Source: Candidatus Tumulicola sp.
GTDB taxonomy: Bacteria > Vulcanimicrobiota > Vulcanimicrobiia > Eremiobacterales > Eremiobacteraceae
Length of the DNA: 64,000 nucleotides
NCBI GenBank assembly: GCA_035601835.1
Contig: DATNNM010000007.1
Span: 62,001 to 126,000 of the forward strand
Reading direction: 5' to 3'
Shown here: piece by piece, positions 11,099-18,767 of the stretch
Layout of the letters: every line of letters begins with the position of its first letter
How positions within the stretch are numbered: position 1 is the first letter of the stretch
Notes under the pieces: model-generated
The model's input: only the letters and a program-made list of their open reading frames with translations
Told to the model about the DNA's origin: nothing
Database searches by the model: none
Program-made: the position numbers and the translations under genes

Positions 11099-11476
11099 TT
11101 AGCGGGTGAGGAACAGCAGGCAGATGGCGAGCACGATCCACGAGCCGGCGGCGAAATCGGTCGCGCGCTTGAGCTGCTGGTCGAGCCCGAGCCGTCCGCG
11201 GTAGGCCGCCTCAGCGCGACCGCCGATGCTTCCCGACAAGCCCTCGTTCTTGGTCGTCTGGATGGACATGAGCAAGATGACGGCCACGGTGAGGACGAGG
11301 AACAGCAGCTCGACCGAGGACGTCAGGAACGGGTGCTGTTGGCTGAAGGTCAGCGGCCGGAATATGGGACTTGTGGTCGCTATCTGGATCGGGGTCGGAA
11401 CCGCCACCGGCGTCACGCCCGGAGTGGCTGCGCCGCCTGCCGCAAAAGCGGCTGCTATACTAAGGAAAGTCAGCAA
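11099..11476 (-). CDS. secG: SecG, protein-export membrane protein
   Basis: Accessory subunit of the SecYEG translocon. The core is the family pattern: a helix (LLFLVLTVAVILLMS), the cytoplasmic loop ending GLSGSIGG, and a second helix (WIVLAICLLFL) at the very C-terminus. At 125 aa it is longer than most SecG (70-110 aa) because of a hydrophobic then Thr/Pro-rich N-terminal extension. The first in-frame start is TTG at 11476; an internal start nearer the core cannot be excluded. Confidence 0.85.
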   Translation of the reverse strand: MLTFLSIAAAFAAGGAATPGVTPVAVPTPIQIATTSPIFRPLTFSQQHPFLTSSVELLFLVLTVAVILLMSIQTTKNEGLSGSIGGRAEAAYRGRLGLDQQLKRATDFAAGSWIVLAICLLFLTR

Positions 11477-11556
11477 AAGATTACGTGCTCCATAAGGGGC
11501 GAAGCGGTTTTGGCGGAGGACAGGGTTCTGCCGTCCCGGTCAGGCTACCTGTGCGC

Positions 11557-12309
11557 CTATGTGGCATGCCGGACTTCAGTCCGGCTGTTCTCAGCTTCGA
11601 GGCGCTCGATAAACGCGCCGATCGCGGGCTCGATGAATCCGACGTAACGCGGACGCGTGAGCAGATGCAGGCCCTGCTTTATGATGTGCATGCTCCGGTC
11701 GCGACTGGCGACGCCGTCGTGGATCTGCTGCGCGTTCTTGACCGGGATGGTGGGGTCGTAGATGCTGTGCACGATCAGCAAAGGACAGGCGACGCGCTGC
11801 AGTCCGCTGCGCACGCGCTCGATGACGGATAGGAAGACGCCGACGGATGCCACCGGCACGTTGGCGTAGCCTTCATCGCCGGCAAGGCGCGCGCCGATGC
11901 GAGACGGAACCGGCAGGCCGGGCGCGAGGCGCTGCAGCAGCGGCACGCCCGACGCCACGAGCTGGGTCACGGAGAGCGGCGTGGAGATGGTGATCAGGCC
12001 GGCGAGCGCATGCGTGCCAGCCAAATGCAACCCGAGCGAGCCGCCCATCGAAAGCCCGACGACGTAGACGCGATCGTTGTCGCGAGCCGCGGCTTGGTAC
12101 GCGGATTCAGCCGCTTCGAAATAATCGTCCGGGGTCACGCCTCGCAAATCGCGCGAAGCGGTCGCATGACCTGGTAACGTCGGTGCGCGCACGCCCAGGC
12201 CGCGCTCTTCCAAGCGGCGGCCGAGCTCATGCATCTCGAACGGGCTCCCGGCAAATCCGTGGAGTAGGAGAACTGAGGCTCGCTTGCGCGCTTCGTGCAC
12301 TCGAGTCAC
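11557..12309 (-). CDS. Alpha/beta hydrolase, carboxylesterase/monoacylglycerol-lipase type
   Basis: Soluble serine hydrolase of the Est30-like family, 250 aa. The oxyanion segment LLLHGFAGSP and the nucleophile elbow GLSMGGS are clear. The likely acid is the Asp of HSIYDPTIPV and the likely His is in KQGLHLLTRP. The natural substrate is unknown; short acyl esters are usual for this family. GTG start at 12309, with GTG 12300 as alternative. The last codons (SRTEVRHAT) are encoded by a copy of the dispersed palindrome at 11568-11585. Confidence 0.9.
   Translation of the reverse strand: MTRVHEARKRASVLLLHGFAGSPFEMHELGRRLEERGLGVRAPTLPGHATASRDLRGVTPDDYFEAAESAYQAAARDNDRVYVVGLSMGGSLGLHLAGTHALAGLITISTPLSVTQLVASGVPLLQRLAPGLPVPSRIGARLAGDEGYANVPVASVGVFLSVIERVRSGLQRVACPLLIVHSIYDPTIPVKNAQQIHDGVASRDRSMHIIKQGLHLLTRPRYVGFIEPAIGAFIERLEAENSRTEVRHAT
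11568..11585. repeat. Dispersed palindrome copy A, forming the 3' end of the hydrolase gene
   Basis: GCCGGAC-TTCA-GTCCGGC, a perfect 7-bp stem with a 4-base loop. It lies inside the last codons of the hydrolase gene, just before its stop at 11557. There is no T-run, so it is not a standard terminator. Same family as the hairpins at 13007, 23245, 26143, 28433, 45560, 55442 and 55466. Confidence 0.8.
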
Positions 12310-12310
12310 T

Positions 12311-12339
12311 TTACAGACCGCCGCTCTGCCGGATATAAT
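12311..12339 (+). promoter_or_regulatory. Promoter of the PAP2-like gene, giving a near-leaderless mRNA
   Basis: TTACAG (12311-12316), a 17-base spacer and a perfect TATAAT (12334-12339). The gene's ATG is at 12348, only eight bases after the -10 box. Transcription should therefore begin at or within about two bases of the start codon, and there is no room for a Shine-Dalgarno. The -35 region also overlaps the start of the divergent hydrolase gene. Confidence 0.7.
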
Positions 12340-12347
12340 GGTACTCC

Positions 12348-13004
12348 ATGCACGATCCCTCGCGCATCGGCTCCGATCACGATCCGGCTCCCAAGATCGT
12401 GGTCATCCGGCAACACCGCGCCCTCGTGGAGTTCGCCAAGGCGCTCTCCACGATTTTCAATCCGTTCGTATGCGCGGCGATATTATTCGTCATCGTTTCG
12501 CACGCTTACTCCAAATCGACGCTCGAGTTCTGGGTGCTGTCCTCCACCAGCGTCTTTTGCTTCACCGTGCTTCCGTTGATATGCGTTCTGTATCTGTACG
12601 TCACCGGCCGCATCTCGGATTTCGAGATGTCCGATCGTTACGAACGCGAGCGCGTGTTCTTGGTCTTCGTCGCCGTGTATCTGCTCACCGCCATCGGCTT
12701 CACGTTGGTGGGCGTCAGACAGGAGCTCGTGGCCGTGGCATGGGGCTACTGGGGCACGGCGCTCGGCACGATGCTGATCACCCGCTATTGGAAGATCAGC
12801 ACGCACGCCTTCGGCATCACCGGACCGTTCGCCGTGTTGATCGCGCTCTTCCATGAGATCCCGCTGCCGTACGTGGCGCTCGTCCCCTTGGTATGCTGGT
12901 CGCGGGTCTATCTACGCAGTCACACGCTTGCGCAAGTCGTCGCCGGGGCCGTGCTCGCCATCGCGTCGTCGATTCTGTTCCTCAAACTATTCCACATCAT
13001 TTAG
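12348..13004 (+). CDS. PAP2-like integral membrane phosphatase family protein
   Basis: 218 aa with about six hydrophobic helices. The C-terminal part holds the family's landmarks: KISTHAFGITG (PAP2 motif 2, normally PSGH-like) and SRVYLRSHTLAQVVAGA (motif 3, SR-x5-H). The Asp that usually follows the motif 3 His is Gln here, and the KxxxxxxRP motif 1 is not obvious, so catalytic activity is uncertain. Family members dephosphorylate lipid phosphates such as undecaprenyl diphosphate. It faces murI, and the stop codons lie in a shared palindrome region. Confidence 0.75.
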   Translation: MHDPSRIGSDHDPAPKIVVIRQHRALVEFAKALSTIFNPFVCAAILFVIVSHAYSKSTLEFWVLSSTSVFCFTVLPLICVLYLYVTGRISDFEMSDRYERERVFLVFVAVYLLTAIGFTLVGVRQELVAVAWGYWGTALGTMLITRYWKISTHAFGITGPFAVLIALFHEIPLPYVALVPLVCWSRVYLRSHTLAQVVAGAVLAIASSILFLKLFHII

Positions 13005-13803
13005 GACCGGACCGAAGTCCGGCATAGGACACCAACTGCGTGATCGCAGGCGCGCCGAGGGCGGCTGCGTGCCGTGCGAAGCTGTGCGTGTCGCCGGTGA
13101 CCTCTACGATCAACCGGCCTTGGCCGGGCGGCGCGCCTTCGAGCATCTCCGCGCATTCGCGTGCGCATGCTTGTGCCGGGTCGACAAGCGCGACCTGAGG
13201 TCCGAGCGCCTGTGCGAACCACGCGCTCAAATGAGGGAAGTGCGTGCAGCCCAGGATGAGCGCGTCGCAAACGCCCGCCTTGATCGGCTCGCAAGCCTGC
13301 GCTACCGCGATGGCGGCGCGCTCGGTGCTCGAATCACCGGCTTCGACGATCGGCACGAGTGCAGGCGCGCCTAGCTCCACCGGCATAGCATCCGGACGCA
13401 AACGCCGGATGGCGCGTCCGAACACGCCGCTCTTCGCGGTGGCTTGCGTCGCGATGACGCCGATGCGCCCAGACCTGCTCGCCGCGACGGCGGCGCGCGC
13501 TCCGTGCTCCACGAGCCCGACGAGCGGAACCTGCGTGTCCGGCCAGCCGCGGGCGTCGAAGGCGGAACAACTGCTGCCGCACGCGATGAGGATGATCGCG
13601 GGGTCGTACTCCTGCAAGCGTTTGATGTTGCCGGCCGCGAGCTGAGCGATGTCTTCGAGCGTCCTATCGCCGTACGGCACGTGCGCCGTGTCTGCCAAGT
13701 AGACCACGTCGACCGACGGGACCAGCGCCCGCAACGCCGACAGCACGGTCAATCCTCCGAGGCCGGAGTCGAACATGGCGACCGGTCCGTGCGCCGTCTT
13801 CAT
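12997..13803 (-). CDS. murI: Glutamate racemase
   Basis: Makes D-glutamate for peptidoglycan. The 268 aa contain the N-terminal FDSGLGGLTV, PYGDR, and the second catalytic Cys in ILGCTHFPHL (C186). The first catalytic Cys (C75) sits in ACGSSCSA, where most racemases have CNT. The ATG at 13803 overlaps the amidase stop by four bases (ATGA). The C-terminal residues YAGLRSGPK are encoded by a copy of the dispersed palindrome. Third gene of the GerMN-amidase-murI operon. Confidence 0.94.
   Translation of the reverse strand: MKTAHGPVAMFDSGLGGLTVLSALRALVPSVDVVYLADTAHVPYGDRTLEDIAQLAAGNIKRLQEYDPAIILIACGSSCSAFDARGWPDTQVPLVGLVEHGARAAVAASRSGRIGVIATQATAKSGVFGRAIRRLRPDAMPVELGAPALVPIVEAGDSSTERAAIAVAQACEPIKAGVCDALILGCTHFPHLSAWFAQALGPQVALVDPAQACARECAEMLEGAPPGQGRLIVEVTGDTHSFARHAAALGAPAITQLVSYAGLRSGPK
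13007..13022. repeat. Dispersed palindrome copy B, forming the 3' end of murI
   Basis: CCGGAC-CGAA-GTCCGG, a 6-bp stem with a stable CGAA tetraloop, between the convergent PAP2-like and murI genes. It overlaps the last codons of murI and lies just past the PAP2-like stop at 13004. Related to the 11568 and 28433 copies by the CCGGAC/GTCCGG arms. Confidence 0.75.
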
Positions 13804-15851
13804 TGCGTGCCCGCGGGGATCGTCTGCGGTCCGCCGGTGTAGTCCATCACGCCCCGCGCGATGCCATGCGCGAGACGCGCGATGAACGAGCGCTGCGCCA
13901 ACAGCGCGGCGTCATGCGGATTGGAGAGGAATGCCGTCTCGACCAGCACCGCCGGCATGATCGTGTTCTTGACGACGTAGAACGCCTGACGCTTGACGCC
14001 GTCGTCGGCGATGCCGTCTGACGCGACGGTCGCCGCTTGGACGGCCTGCGCAAACGGTTTATCGCCGAGCCGGTAGTAGTACGTGGTCGTGCCGTTGAGA
14101 TACTGCGCGGTCGATGAGTTGACGTGGATGCTCAGGAAGAGGCGCGCGCCGGCCGCATTACCCACATCGCAGCGGGCCTGCAGTTCCTGACGGTCGGCGC
14201 CGCCGGGATCGCCGACTTCATTGTCTCCCTCGCGCGTCATGATGACCTTCCAACCCAGGTGCCGCAGCTCGTCGCGCACCTTCAGCGCGACTTCCAAGGC
14301 GATGTGGCTTTCCACCAAGCCGTAGCCGGTATTGATCGCGCCAGGATCGTTGCCGCCGTGCCCCGGATCGATGGCGATGAGGTCGTGTTGGAGCGGACCG
14401 CGAACCATCGGCGTCGGGCTGGGAGGCGTAAAACTGATTGTGCCGATGCCCGCATGCGGCGCATCCGGTCCGGGAGGGGTGCGTTGGATCTCGACGCCCA
14501 TCTGATTCGCCGACTGCGCGATCGGCCCCACCGCGACGTCGATCGGCTGCGTCGGCGTGATCGAGACGCGCACGACGTGCTCGGGGTCGACTTGGTTCTG
14601 GCTGACTTTGATCTCTTTGATGAATGGCAGCGTCGACGCGAGCGTCTGGGACGGCCCGATGAGCACAGCGCCCTTGATGTCCAGCCAGTAACGGTTATCG
14701 GGATCGGCAAGCCGGTGCCATTCGAAGCTCACCGGTCCCGAGAGCGTGAGCGTGATGCGCGTGCCCGTTGCGACGTCGTCGACCGTTAAAGCCGTGATGC
14801 GTTGGTCGCCTGGACTCGGCGAGACCTGCGGCGCCGGCGAAACGCCGTTGTCGGTCGGTTCGGCGGCCGGTGAAGCGGACCCGGTGACCATGGGCTGCGC
14901 GGTCGGCACGTTGCTCGGCATCGCAGCGGGTGTCTGCGTGGGTGTCGGCGACGCGGTCGGTGCGGGTGTGGCGGTCGGGGTCGGTGGCGGCGTTGCAGGT
15001 CGCGGTGTGGAAGCCGGCGCAGGCGTCTTGCGCTCGGTGCGACGCACGGTCCCGGTGGACGAAGCGACATCTTCGACGCGCAATGCCGCTTGGCTCTTGG
15101 CGACGATGAGTTCGACGCCCGCGTTGCCGGCCATGTGATGCGCCGCGAAGCGCTCGCCGCGCGCCACCGAGATCGCTACGGTCGTCGTCGGGAAACCGGG
15201 CGGACCAGCCATGCTCACCGCGGCGCGGGTGGCGGTGCGCGTGCCGAGCGCGATCGTCCCCTTCAGGTCGGTGCCGAATCCGGGGAAACTCATCACCAGC
15301 GTTCCCGCGCGCTGGTTGAAAGCCGTTTTGTACTCCGCGGGTGCGGAAGCGGTCATTTGCACGATCGTGCGATCGGATTCGGCGTGCCCGCGCACGCTAA
15401 GGATCTGCGGCACGAAGACGTAGCCGCCTTGGAAGCCGCGCACGCCGAGATTGAGCGCCTTGGCGAGCGGGATGAGCGGCAGATACATGTCCGAATCTCT
15501 AGAGAACGGCGCGAACGGCATCGCGGTCGGCGTGCCGTCGATCGAGACGGCCGTGCTGCCCAAAGTGAAGGTGACGAGTTTGCCGTCGGCGCGCGTGATG
15601 GCGGCGAAGCGCGTTCCCGGCTGCCACGTGAGCTGCGCGGCGACGAGACCCAACATGTCGCGCAAGCCGGCGTCTCCCGCGGGGGCGACCGGATCGCCGT
15701 ACGCGACGCCCAGATGTTGGAAATGAACCTGACGACCCGCGACGTAGACTTTCGCGCCCGTTTGCGTGAACGGGATGCCGGCGGCGCGCGTCGCGGCAGG
15801 CAGACCAAACGAGAGCGCTGCGCAGAGCAACGCGGTGACGCGAAGGGTCAT
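13800..15851 (-). CDS. N-acetylmuramoyl-L-alanine amidase with AMIN domain
   Basis: Secreted, zinc-dependent cell-wall hydrolase of 683 aa. Residues 1-23 are a signal peptide. Residues 25-150 resemble the copper-amine-oxidase-like N-terminal domain, and an AMIN-like region follows at about 155-255. A Thr/Pro linker fills 275-345, then a second AMIN domain (about 352-455), and Amidase_3 from 488. The zinc ligands are visible: H498 (DPGHGG), E514 (GLVES) and H576 (LSIHVNS); the catalytic Glu is E638 (VLVETAF). The stop overlaps murI and the start overlaps the GerMN gene, each by four bases. Confidence 0.95.
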   Translation of the reverse strand: MTLRVTALLCAALSFGLPAATRAAGIPFTQTGAKVYVAGRQVHFQHLGVAYGDPVAPAGDAGLRDMLGLVAAQLTWQPGTRFAAITRADGKLVTFTLGSTAVSIDGTPTAMPFAPFSRDSDMYLPLIPLAKALNLGVRGFQGGYVFVPQILSVRGHAESDRTIVQMTASAPAEYKTAFNQRAGTLVMSFPGFGTDLKGTIALGTRTATRAAVSMAGPPGFPTTTVAISVARGERFAAHHMAGNAGVELIVAKSQAALRVEDVASSTGTVRRTERKTPAPASTPRPATPPPTPTATPAPTASPTPTQTPAAMPSNVPTAQPMVTGSASPAAEPTDNGVSPAPQVSPSPGDQRITALTVDDVATGTRITLTLSGPVSFEWHRLADPDNRYWLDIKGAVLIGPSQTLASTLPFIKEIKVSQNQVDPEHVVRVSITPTQPIDVAVGPIAQSANQMGVEIQRTPPGPDAPHAGIGTISFTPPSPTPMVRGPLQHDLIAIDPGHGGNDPGAINTGYGLVESHIALEVALKVRDELRHLGWKVIMTREGDNEVGDPGGADRQELQARCDVGNAAGARLFLSIHVNSSTAQYLNGTTTYYYRLGDKPFAQAVQAATVASDGIADDGVKRQAFYVVKNTIMPAVLVETAFLSNPHDAALLAQRSFIARLAHGIARGVMDYTGGPQTIPAGTQ

Positions 15852-16372
15852 TGTGCGAACGTTTCGCGAGTCAGCGGCTGATCGAGCTCGAGATGTCCAC
15901 CGGGCAGCGCCGCGACCTTTTGGCCGCCGACGAGGACCTGGACTTCCTTGACGTTCGGCAGGCCGGTGAGCGTGTAGACAAGCGCCTTGAACATCGCCAC
16001 TTCGTCACTCGTGCCGACGCTCGAGGATTTTTGGATCGGGCCGATGAGGTTCACCGTCGCCGTGCCGCCGCTCAACGTGACGCTCGCTTGCGTGCCGATG
16101 GGGAAGAGCGCCACGGCATCACGGCCGACGGATGGACCGGCCAAGAGCTGGTCGGTCGCGTAGTTCGCCACCTGCGCGCCGTCCAAGGAAGCTTTCGCCG
16201 TATAGTCCACCGGCATCAGCTCCTCGGTTCCAGCCTTGCAATAGAAGACGGTGATCTTCAGGGGCTGCGATTGCGTTACTTCCGCTTTCTTGGTGCAGGC
16301 GGGCATAGACGCAACAATCGCCACCGCGAGGGCAGCGACGAGGACTGCACGAGACCGAGCGGGATTGATCAA
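15848..16372 (-). CDS. GerMN-domain lipoprotein
   Basis: 174 aa. A lipoprotein signal ends in SMPAC with the lipidated Cys at about residue 26. A single GerMN (sporulation/germination-type) domain fills about residues 40-155 (LKITVFYCKAG...VQVLVGG). GerMN domains are often found next to AMIN amidases and murI, as here, and are thought to bind the cell wall. No sporulation genes are seen, so a general envelope role is more likely. TTG start at 16372 with GGGGG upstream, beside a strong promoter. Confidence 0.88.
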   Translation of the reverse strand: MINPARSRAVLVAALAVAIVASMPACTKKAEVTQSQPLKITVFYCKAGTEELMPVDYTAKASLDGAQVANYATDQLLAGPSVGRDAVALFPIGTQASVTLSGGTATVNLIGPIQKSSSVGTSDEVAMFKALVYTLTGLPNVKEVQVLVGGQKVAALPGGHLELDQPLTRETFAQ

Positions 16373-16381
16373 TCGCCCCCT

Positions 16382-16410
16382 ATATTACACGATTGCGAGG
16401 GACCTGACAA
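16382..16410 (-). promoter_or_regulatory. Promoter of the GerMN-amidase-murI operon
   Basis: Minus strand: TTGTCA (16410-16405), 17-base spacer, TAATAT (16387-16382). The expected start of transcription (about 16375) is within three bases of the TTG start codon at 16372. The leader would thus be almost absent, as for the PAP2-like gene. Confidence 0.65.
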
Positions 16411-16501
16411 GAACGCCCGTTCGAGGCGCCAAGCTGCCCGGCAGTGAACGAATCGTGATGTGGTGGTGTCTTGAGTAGTAGATGAAAGCCGAGATCGATC
16501 C

Positions 16502-17044
16502 ATGAGCGCCGGAGCGGAGTCGTTTCCCCTTTCGGTCGCCGCGCGGACCGGCGTCGAAGAATTCGAGCGACAAATGGGCGAGGCGCAGCGCGTGGTGTAT
16601 GCCATCGCTCACGCGGTGCTTGGAAGCTGCGCTGACGCAGAGGACGTCACGCAGGATGTCTTCCTCACCGCTTTCCGCAGGCGCTCAGACCTTCGCGACC
16701 CGCAGGCGTTTCGCGCATGGGTGGCGCGCACGAGCTACCGCCTGGCGTTGAACAGCCGCCGGCGGCAGAGGCGCGCGCAAGCTCGCGATGAGGCTGCTGC
16801 GGTCATGCATCCGGCCGGGGCGATCGACGATCCGCACGGACTTGTGGCTGCGCGCATGGATGAAGGACGCCTGCGCGCTGCAATCCTTGGATTGCCCGAG
16901 AAATTGCGCGCAGTCGTCCTGCTGTGCGCTGTGAACGGACTCGCGGCGCGCACGGTCGGCGCGGCTCTGCGGATCCCCGAGGGGACCGTACGCTCGCGTC
17001 TGCATCTCGCCCGCAAACTATTGCTGAGGACGCTTTACCGATGA
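16502..17044 (+). CDS. ECF-type RNA polymerase sigma factor
   Basis: 180 aa with sigma region 2 (AHAVLGSCADAEDVTQDVFLTAFRR, about residues 38-62) and region 4 (LPEKLRAVVLLCAVNGLAARTVGAALRIPEGTVRSRL, 126-162), with no region 1 or 3. It directs polymerase to a stress regulon. The stop overlaps the next ATG (ATGA), which couples it to its likely anti-sigma factor. It diverges from the GerMN operon; the 129 bp between them should hold its promoter, but I see no certain ECF motif. Confidence 0.95.
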   Translation: MSAGAESFPLSVAARTGVEEFERQMGEAQRVVYAIAHAVLGSCADAEDVTQDVFLTAFRRRSDLRDPQAFRAWVARTSYRLALNSRRRQRRAQARDEAAAVMHPAGAIDDPHGLVAARMDEGRLRAAILGLPEKLRAVVLLCAVNGLAARTVGAALRIPEGTVRSRLHLARKLLLRTLYR

Positions 17045-17523
17045 ACGACTGCGAACACTATCTCGAACAGCTCGAGGAGCATGCGCTCGGACGGCCCCTT
17101 GGGGACTCGGCTCGACAGCATGTCGAAACCTGTCCGGATTGCGCGGGCACGCGAGAACGACTGCGTGCGCTGGCTGCTGCGATTGACGGGAGCCTCACTC
17201 GCTTGGGCGCAGCCGAGCCCGGCCCGAGCCTGCGCCCACGTCTCTCTGCGGCTCTTCAATCGGCCGGCGTCGGGCTATCGCCTAGCGGGCGGTTGCGGAT
17301 CGCCGTCGCGATGGCCGCGGGGATCGCTATCGTCGCAGCGGCGGCGACGCTGCAGTTGAGTCGACCCGCTGAGCGAGCGCAACACCAAGCCACGGCCGCG
17401 CTTGCCGCGGCGTCGGCCTTGTCGCACTGGCGATCACCTACTGACGTTCTTTTGACACCGACCCTGACGACGCGCACCGAGACGACCCCGTCGCGTGCGC
17501 AAGGAGGAAAACATGCGAGTTAA
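17041..17523 (+). CDS. Anti-sigma factor with zinc-finger N-terminus
   Basis: 160 aa. The N-terminus holds the anti-sigma zinc-binding pattern H-x3-C-x2-C (RQHVETCPDC, about residues 27-36). One transmembrane helix (IAVAMAAGIAIVAAAATLQL, about 88-107) follows, then a short outer segment. It should hold the ECF sigma factor at the membrane. It overlaps the sigma gene by four bases at its start and the CpxP-like gene by 11 bases at its end. Confidence 0.88.
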   Translation: MNDCEHYLEQLEEHALGRPLGDSARQHVETCPDCAGTRERLRALAAAIDGSLTRLGAAEPGPSLRPRLSAALQSAGVGLSPSGRLRIAVAMAAGIAIVAAAATLQLSRPAERAQHQATAALAAASALSHWRSPTDVLLTPTLTTRTETTPSRAQGGKHAS

Positions 17524-17962
17524 GATCTTCTACGCGATCGTGCTGGCTTTGATCGTGGCAGTGTCCAGTGCGAGCGCGGCGCCGATGCCGATGCAGCCGC
17601 CGGGCCCGGATCCAATCGGACAAAACCTGTTCCCGCCGGATTTCGTGATCGCGCACGGCGGCGCGATCGGTCTGAACGATACGCAGCGCAACGCCATCGA
17701 ATCCGCGGCGATCAACGCTCAGACGCAATCCATGAAGTTGCAGTTCCGCATACAAGAGTCGATGAGCGCGCTCGGCTCGCTGCTGGCGCAGCCGCGCGTC
17801 GATGAGTCCCGCGTCATGACGCAGCTCGATCAAGAGCTCGAGCTCGAGCGTCAGATGAAACACGCGCAGCTCGGGCTCATGATCCAGGTGAAGAACATTC
17901 TCACGGCCGAGCAGCAGGCGAAACTCCAACGGCTTAAACCTGGTCCGCCCATGCCGAATTGA
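17513..17962 (+). CDS. Periplasmic CpxP/Spy-like LTXXQ protein
   Basis: 149 aa from the ATG at 17513, with an AGGAGG seven bases upstream. A signal peptide (MRVKIFYAIVLALIVAVSSASA) is followed by a helical protein with an LNDTQR motif near residue 55 and an LTAEQQAKL motif near the end, the two LTxxQ-type repeats of the Spy/CpxP/metal-resistance family. These proteins act as periplasmic chaperones or stress sensors. Placed directly behind the sigma/anti-sigma pair, it is the probable sensor or main target of the module. Confidence 0.82.
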   Translation: MRVKIFYAIVLALIVAVSSASAAPMPMQPPGPDPIGQNLFPPDFVIAHGGAIGLNDTQRNAIESAAINAQTQSMKLQFRIQESMSALGSLLAQPRVDESRVMTQLDQELELERQMKHAQLGLMIQVKNILTAEQQAKLQRLKPGPPMPN

Positions 17963-17977
17963 GGTCGGGAAGGGAGA

Positions 17978-18330
17978 TGGTGGAGGCGACCGGAGTTGAA
18001 CCGGTGTCCGAGAAGACCCCCACGAAGGCGTCTACAAGCTTAGTCCGGTTTTTGATCTCGCAACCGCGTACTCGCCGAACTCGATTGCCGCGGCTGCCAG
18101 CTCCGATCAATTTCCCGCGCGCGTCGGAGCGCCCGTACGCGGTAGCCGTCTTGTTTGACATCTGCGGGCCCGTGCCGGCGCCGTTGCCCCGCGGACGTGA
18201 CTAGCCTAGATTAGGCTGCCAGTGCGTATTCGCTATTCGCGTGTATACGTTTTCCGATCGTTTAAGGAGGGCTCGGAACTCCGCTTGCTTCCTTCGCCTG
18301 GGCACAACCCGTCGAGACCGTGACGCCCCC
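17978..18330 (-). ncRNA. ssrA: tmRNA (ssrA)
   Basis: Transfer-messenger RNA, which rescues stalled ribosomes and tags the incomplete protein. The 5' end GGGGGCGTCACGG (18330 downwards) pairs with the 3' end CGCCTCC-ACCA (17978), with one G-U pair. The T-arm reads CCGG-TTCAACT-CCGG, and CCA is encoded. The tag reading frame is at 18240-18211: GCG resume codon, ANSEYALAA, then TAA inside the hairpin AGCCTA-ATC-TAGGCT. The length is 353 nt. A TATAAG -10-like box is at 18344-18339. It follows the holin-like gene on the same strand. Confidence 0.97.
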
Positions 18331-18372
18331 GCGACCTACTTATATTATCGTATTCCGTCCGGCCGCGCAACC

Positions 18373-18741
18373 TTAGCGGCGGGGGCTTTCGTCGGACTCC
18401 GGCTCGTGAATGACGAGCGAGATGGCCCACGAGATGATCGACATCAAGATCGCTCCCCAAATGGCGGCCCAGATGTCGGGGACGTGGAACCCCGGCACGA
18501 CGTACTTGATGAAATAGAAGATCAGCCCGTTGATCACAAACGTGAAGAGCCCAAGGCTCAAGATCATGAGCGGACAGCTGATCACGACGAGGATCGGCCG
18601 CACGATGGCGTTCGCGAGGCCGAGCACAAGCGCGACGATCAGCGCCGAGCCGACACCGTCCACGCTGATGTGGAACGCGTGCAGGTACGAAATCGCAAGC
18701 AGCGCCAGTGCGTTGATGATCAAGCGGATGACGAAATGCAT
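18373..18741 (-). CDS. Four-helix phage-holin-like membrane protein (PF04020-type)
   Basis: 122 aa, four transmembrane helices (about 5-22, 30-48, 54-77 and 88-110). It has the family pattern of small, chromosomally encoded holin superfamily IV proteins (LGLANAIVRPILVVISCPLMILSLGLFTFVINGLIFY). Despite the name, these are common non-phage membrane proteins of unknown role. ATG at 18741, 26 bp after uvrC on the same strand. Longer frames through this position only shadow uvrC. Confidence 0.85.
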   Translation of the reverse strand: MHFVIRLIINALALLAISYLHAFHISVDGVGSALIVALVLGLANAIVRPILVVISCPLMILSLGLFTFVINGLIFYFIKYVVPGFHVPDIWAAIWGAILMSIISWAISLVIHEPESDESPRR

Positions 18742-18767
18742 GCGCCAGCCCTTAGCGGGCGATGCGG

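Noticed and set aside
14860-15060. Tandem DNA repeat
   Set aside because: It is the Thr/Pro-rich linker of the amidase, with repetitive codons but no exact DNA repeat unit.
18373-18741. Prophage remnant, because of the holin-like gene
   Set aside because: No other phage gene nearby; this holin family is widespread as an ordinary chromosomal membrane protein.
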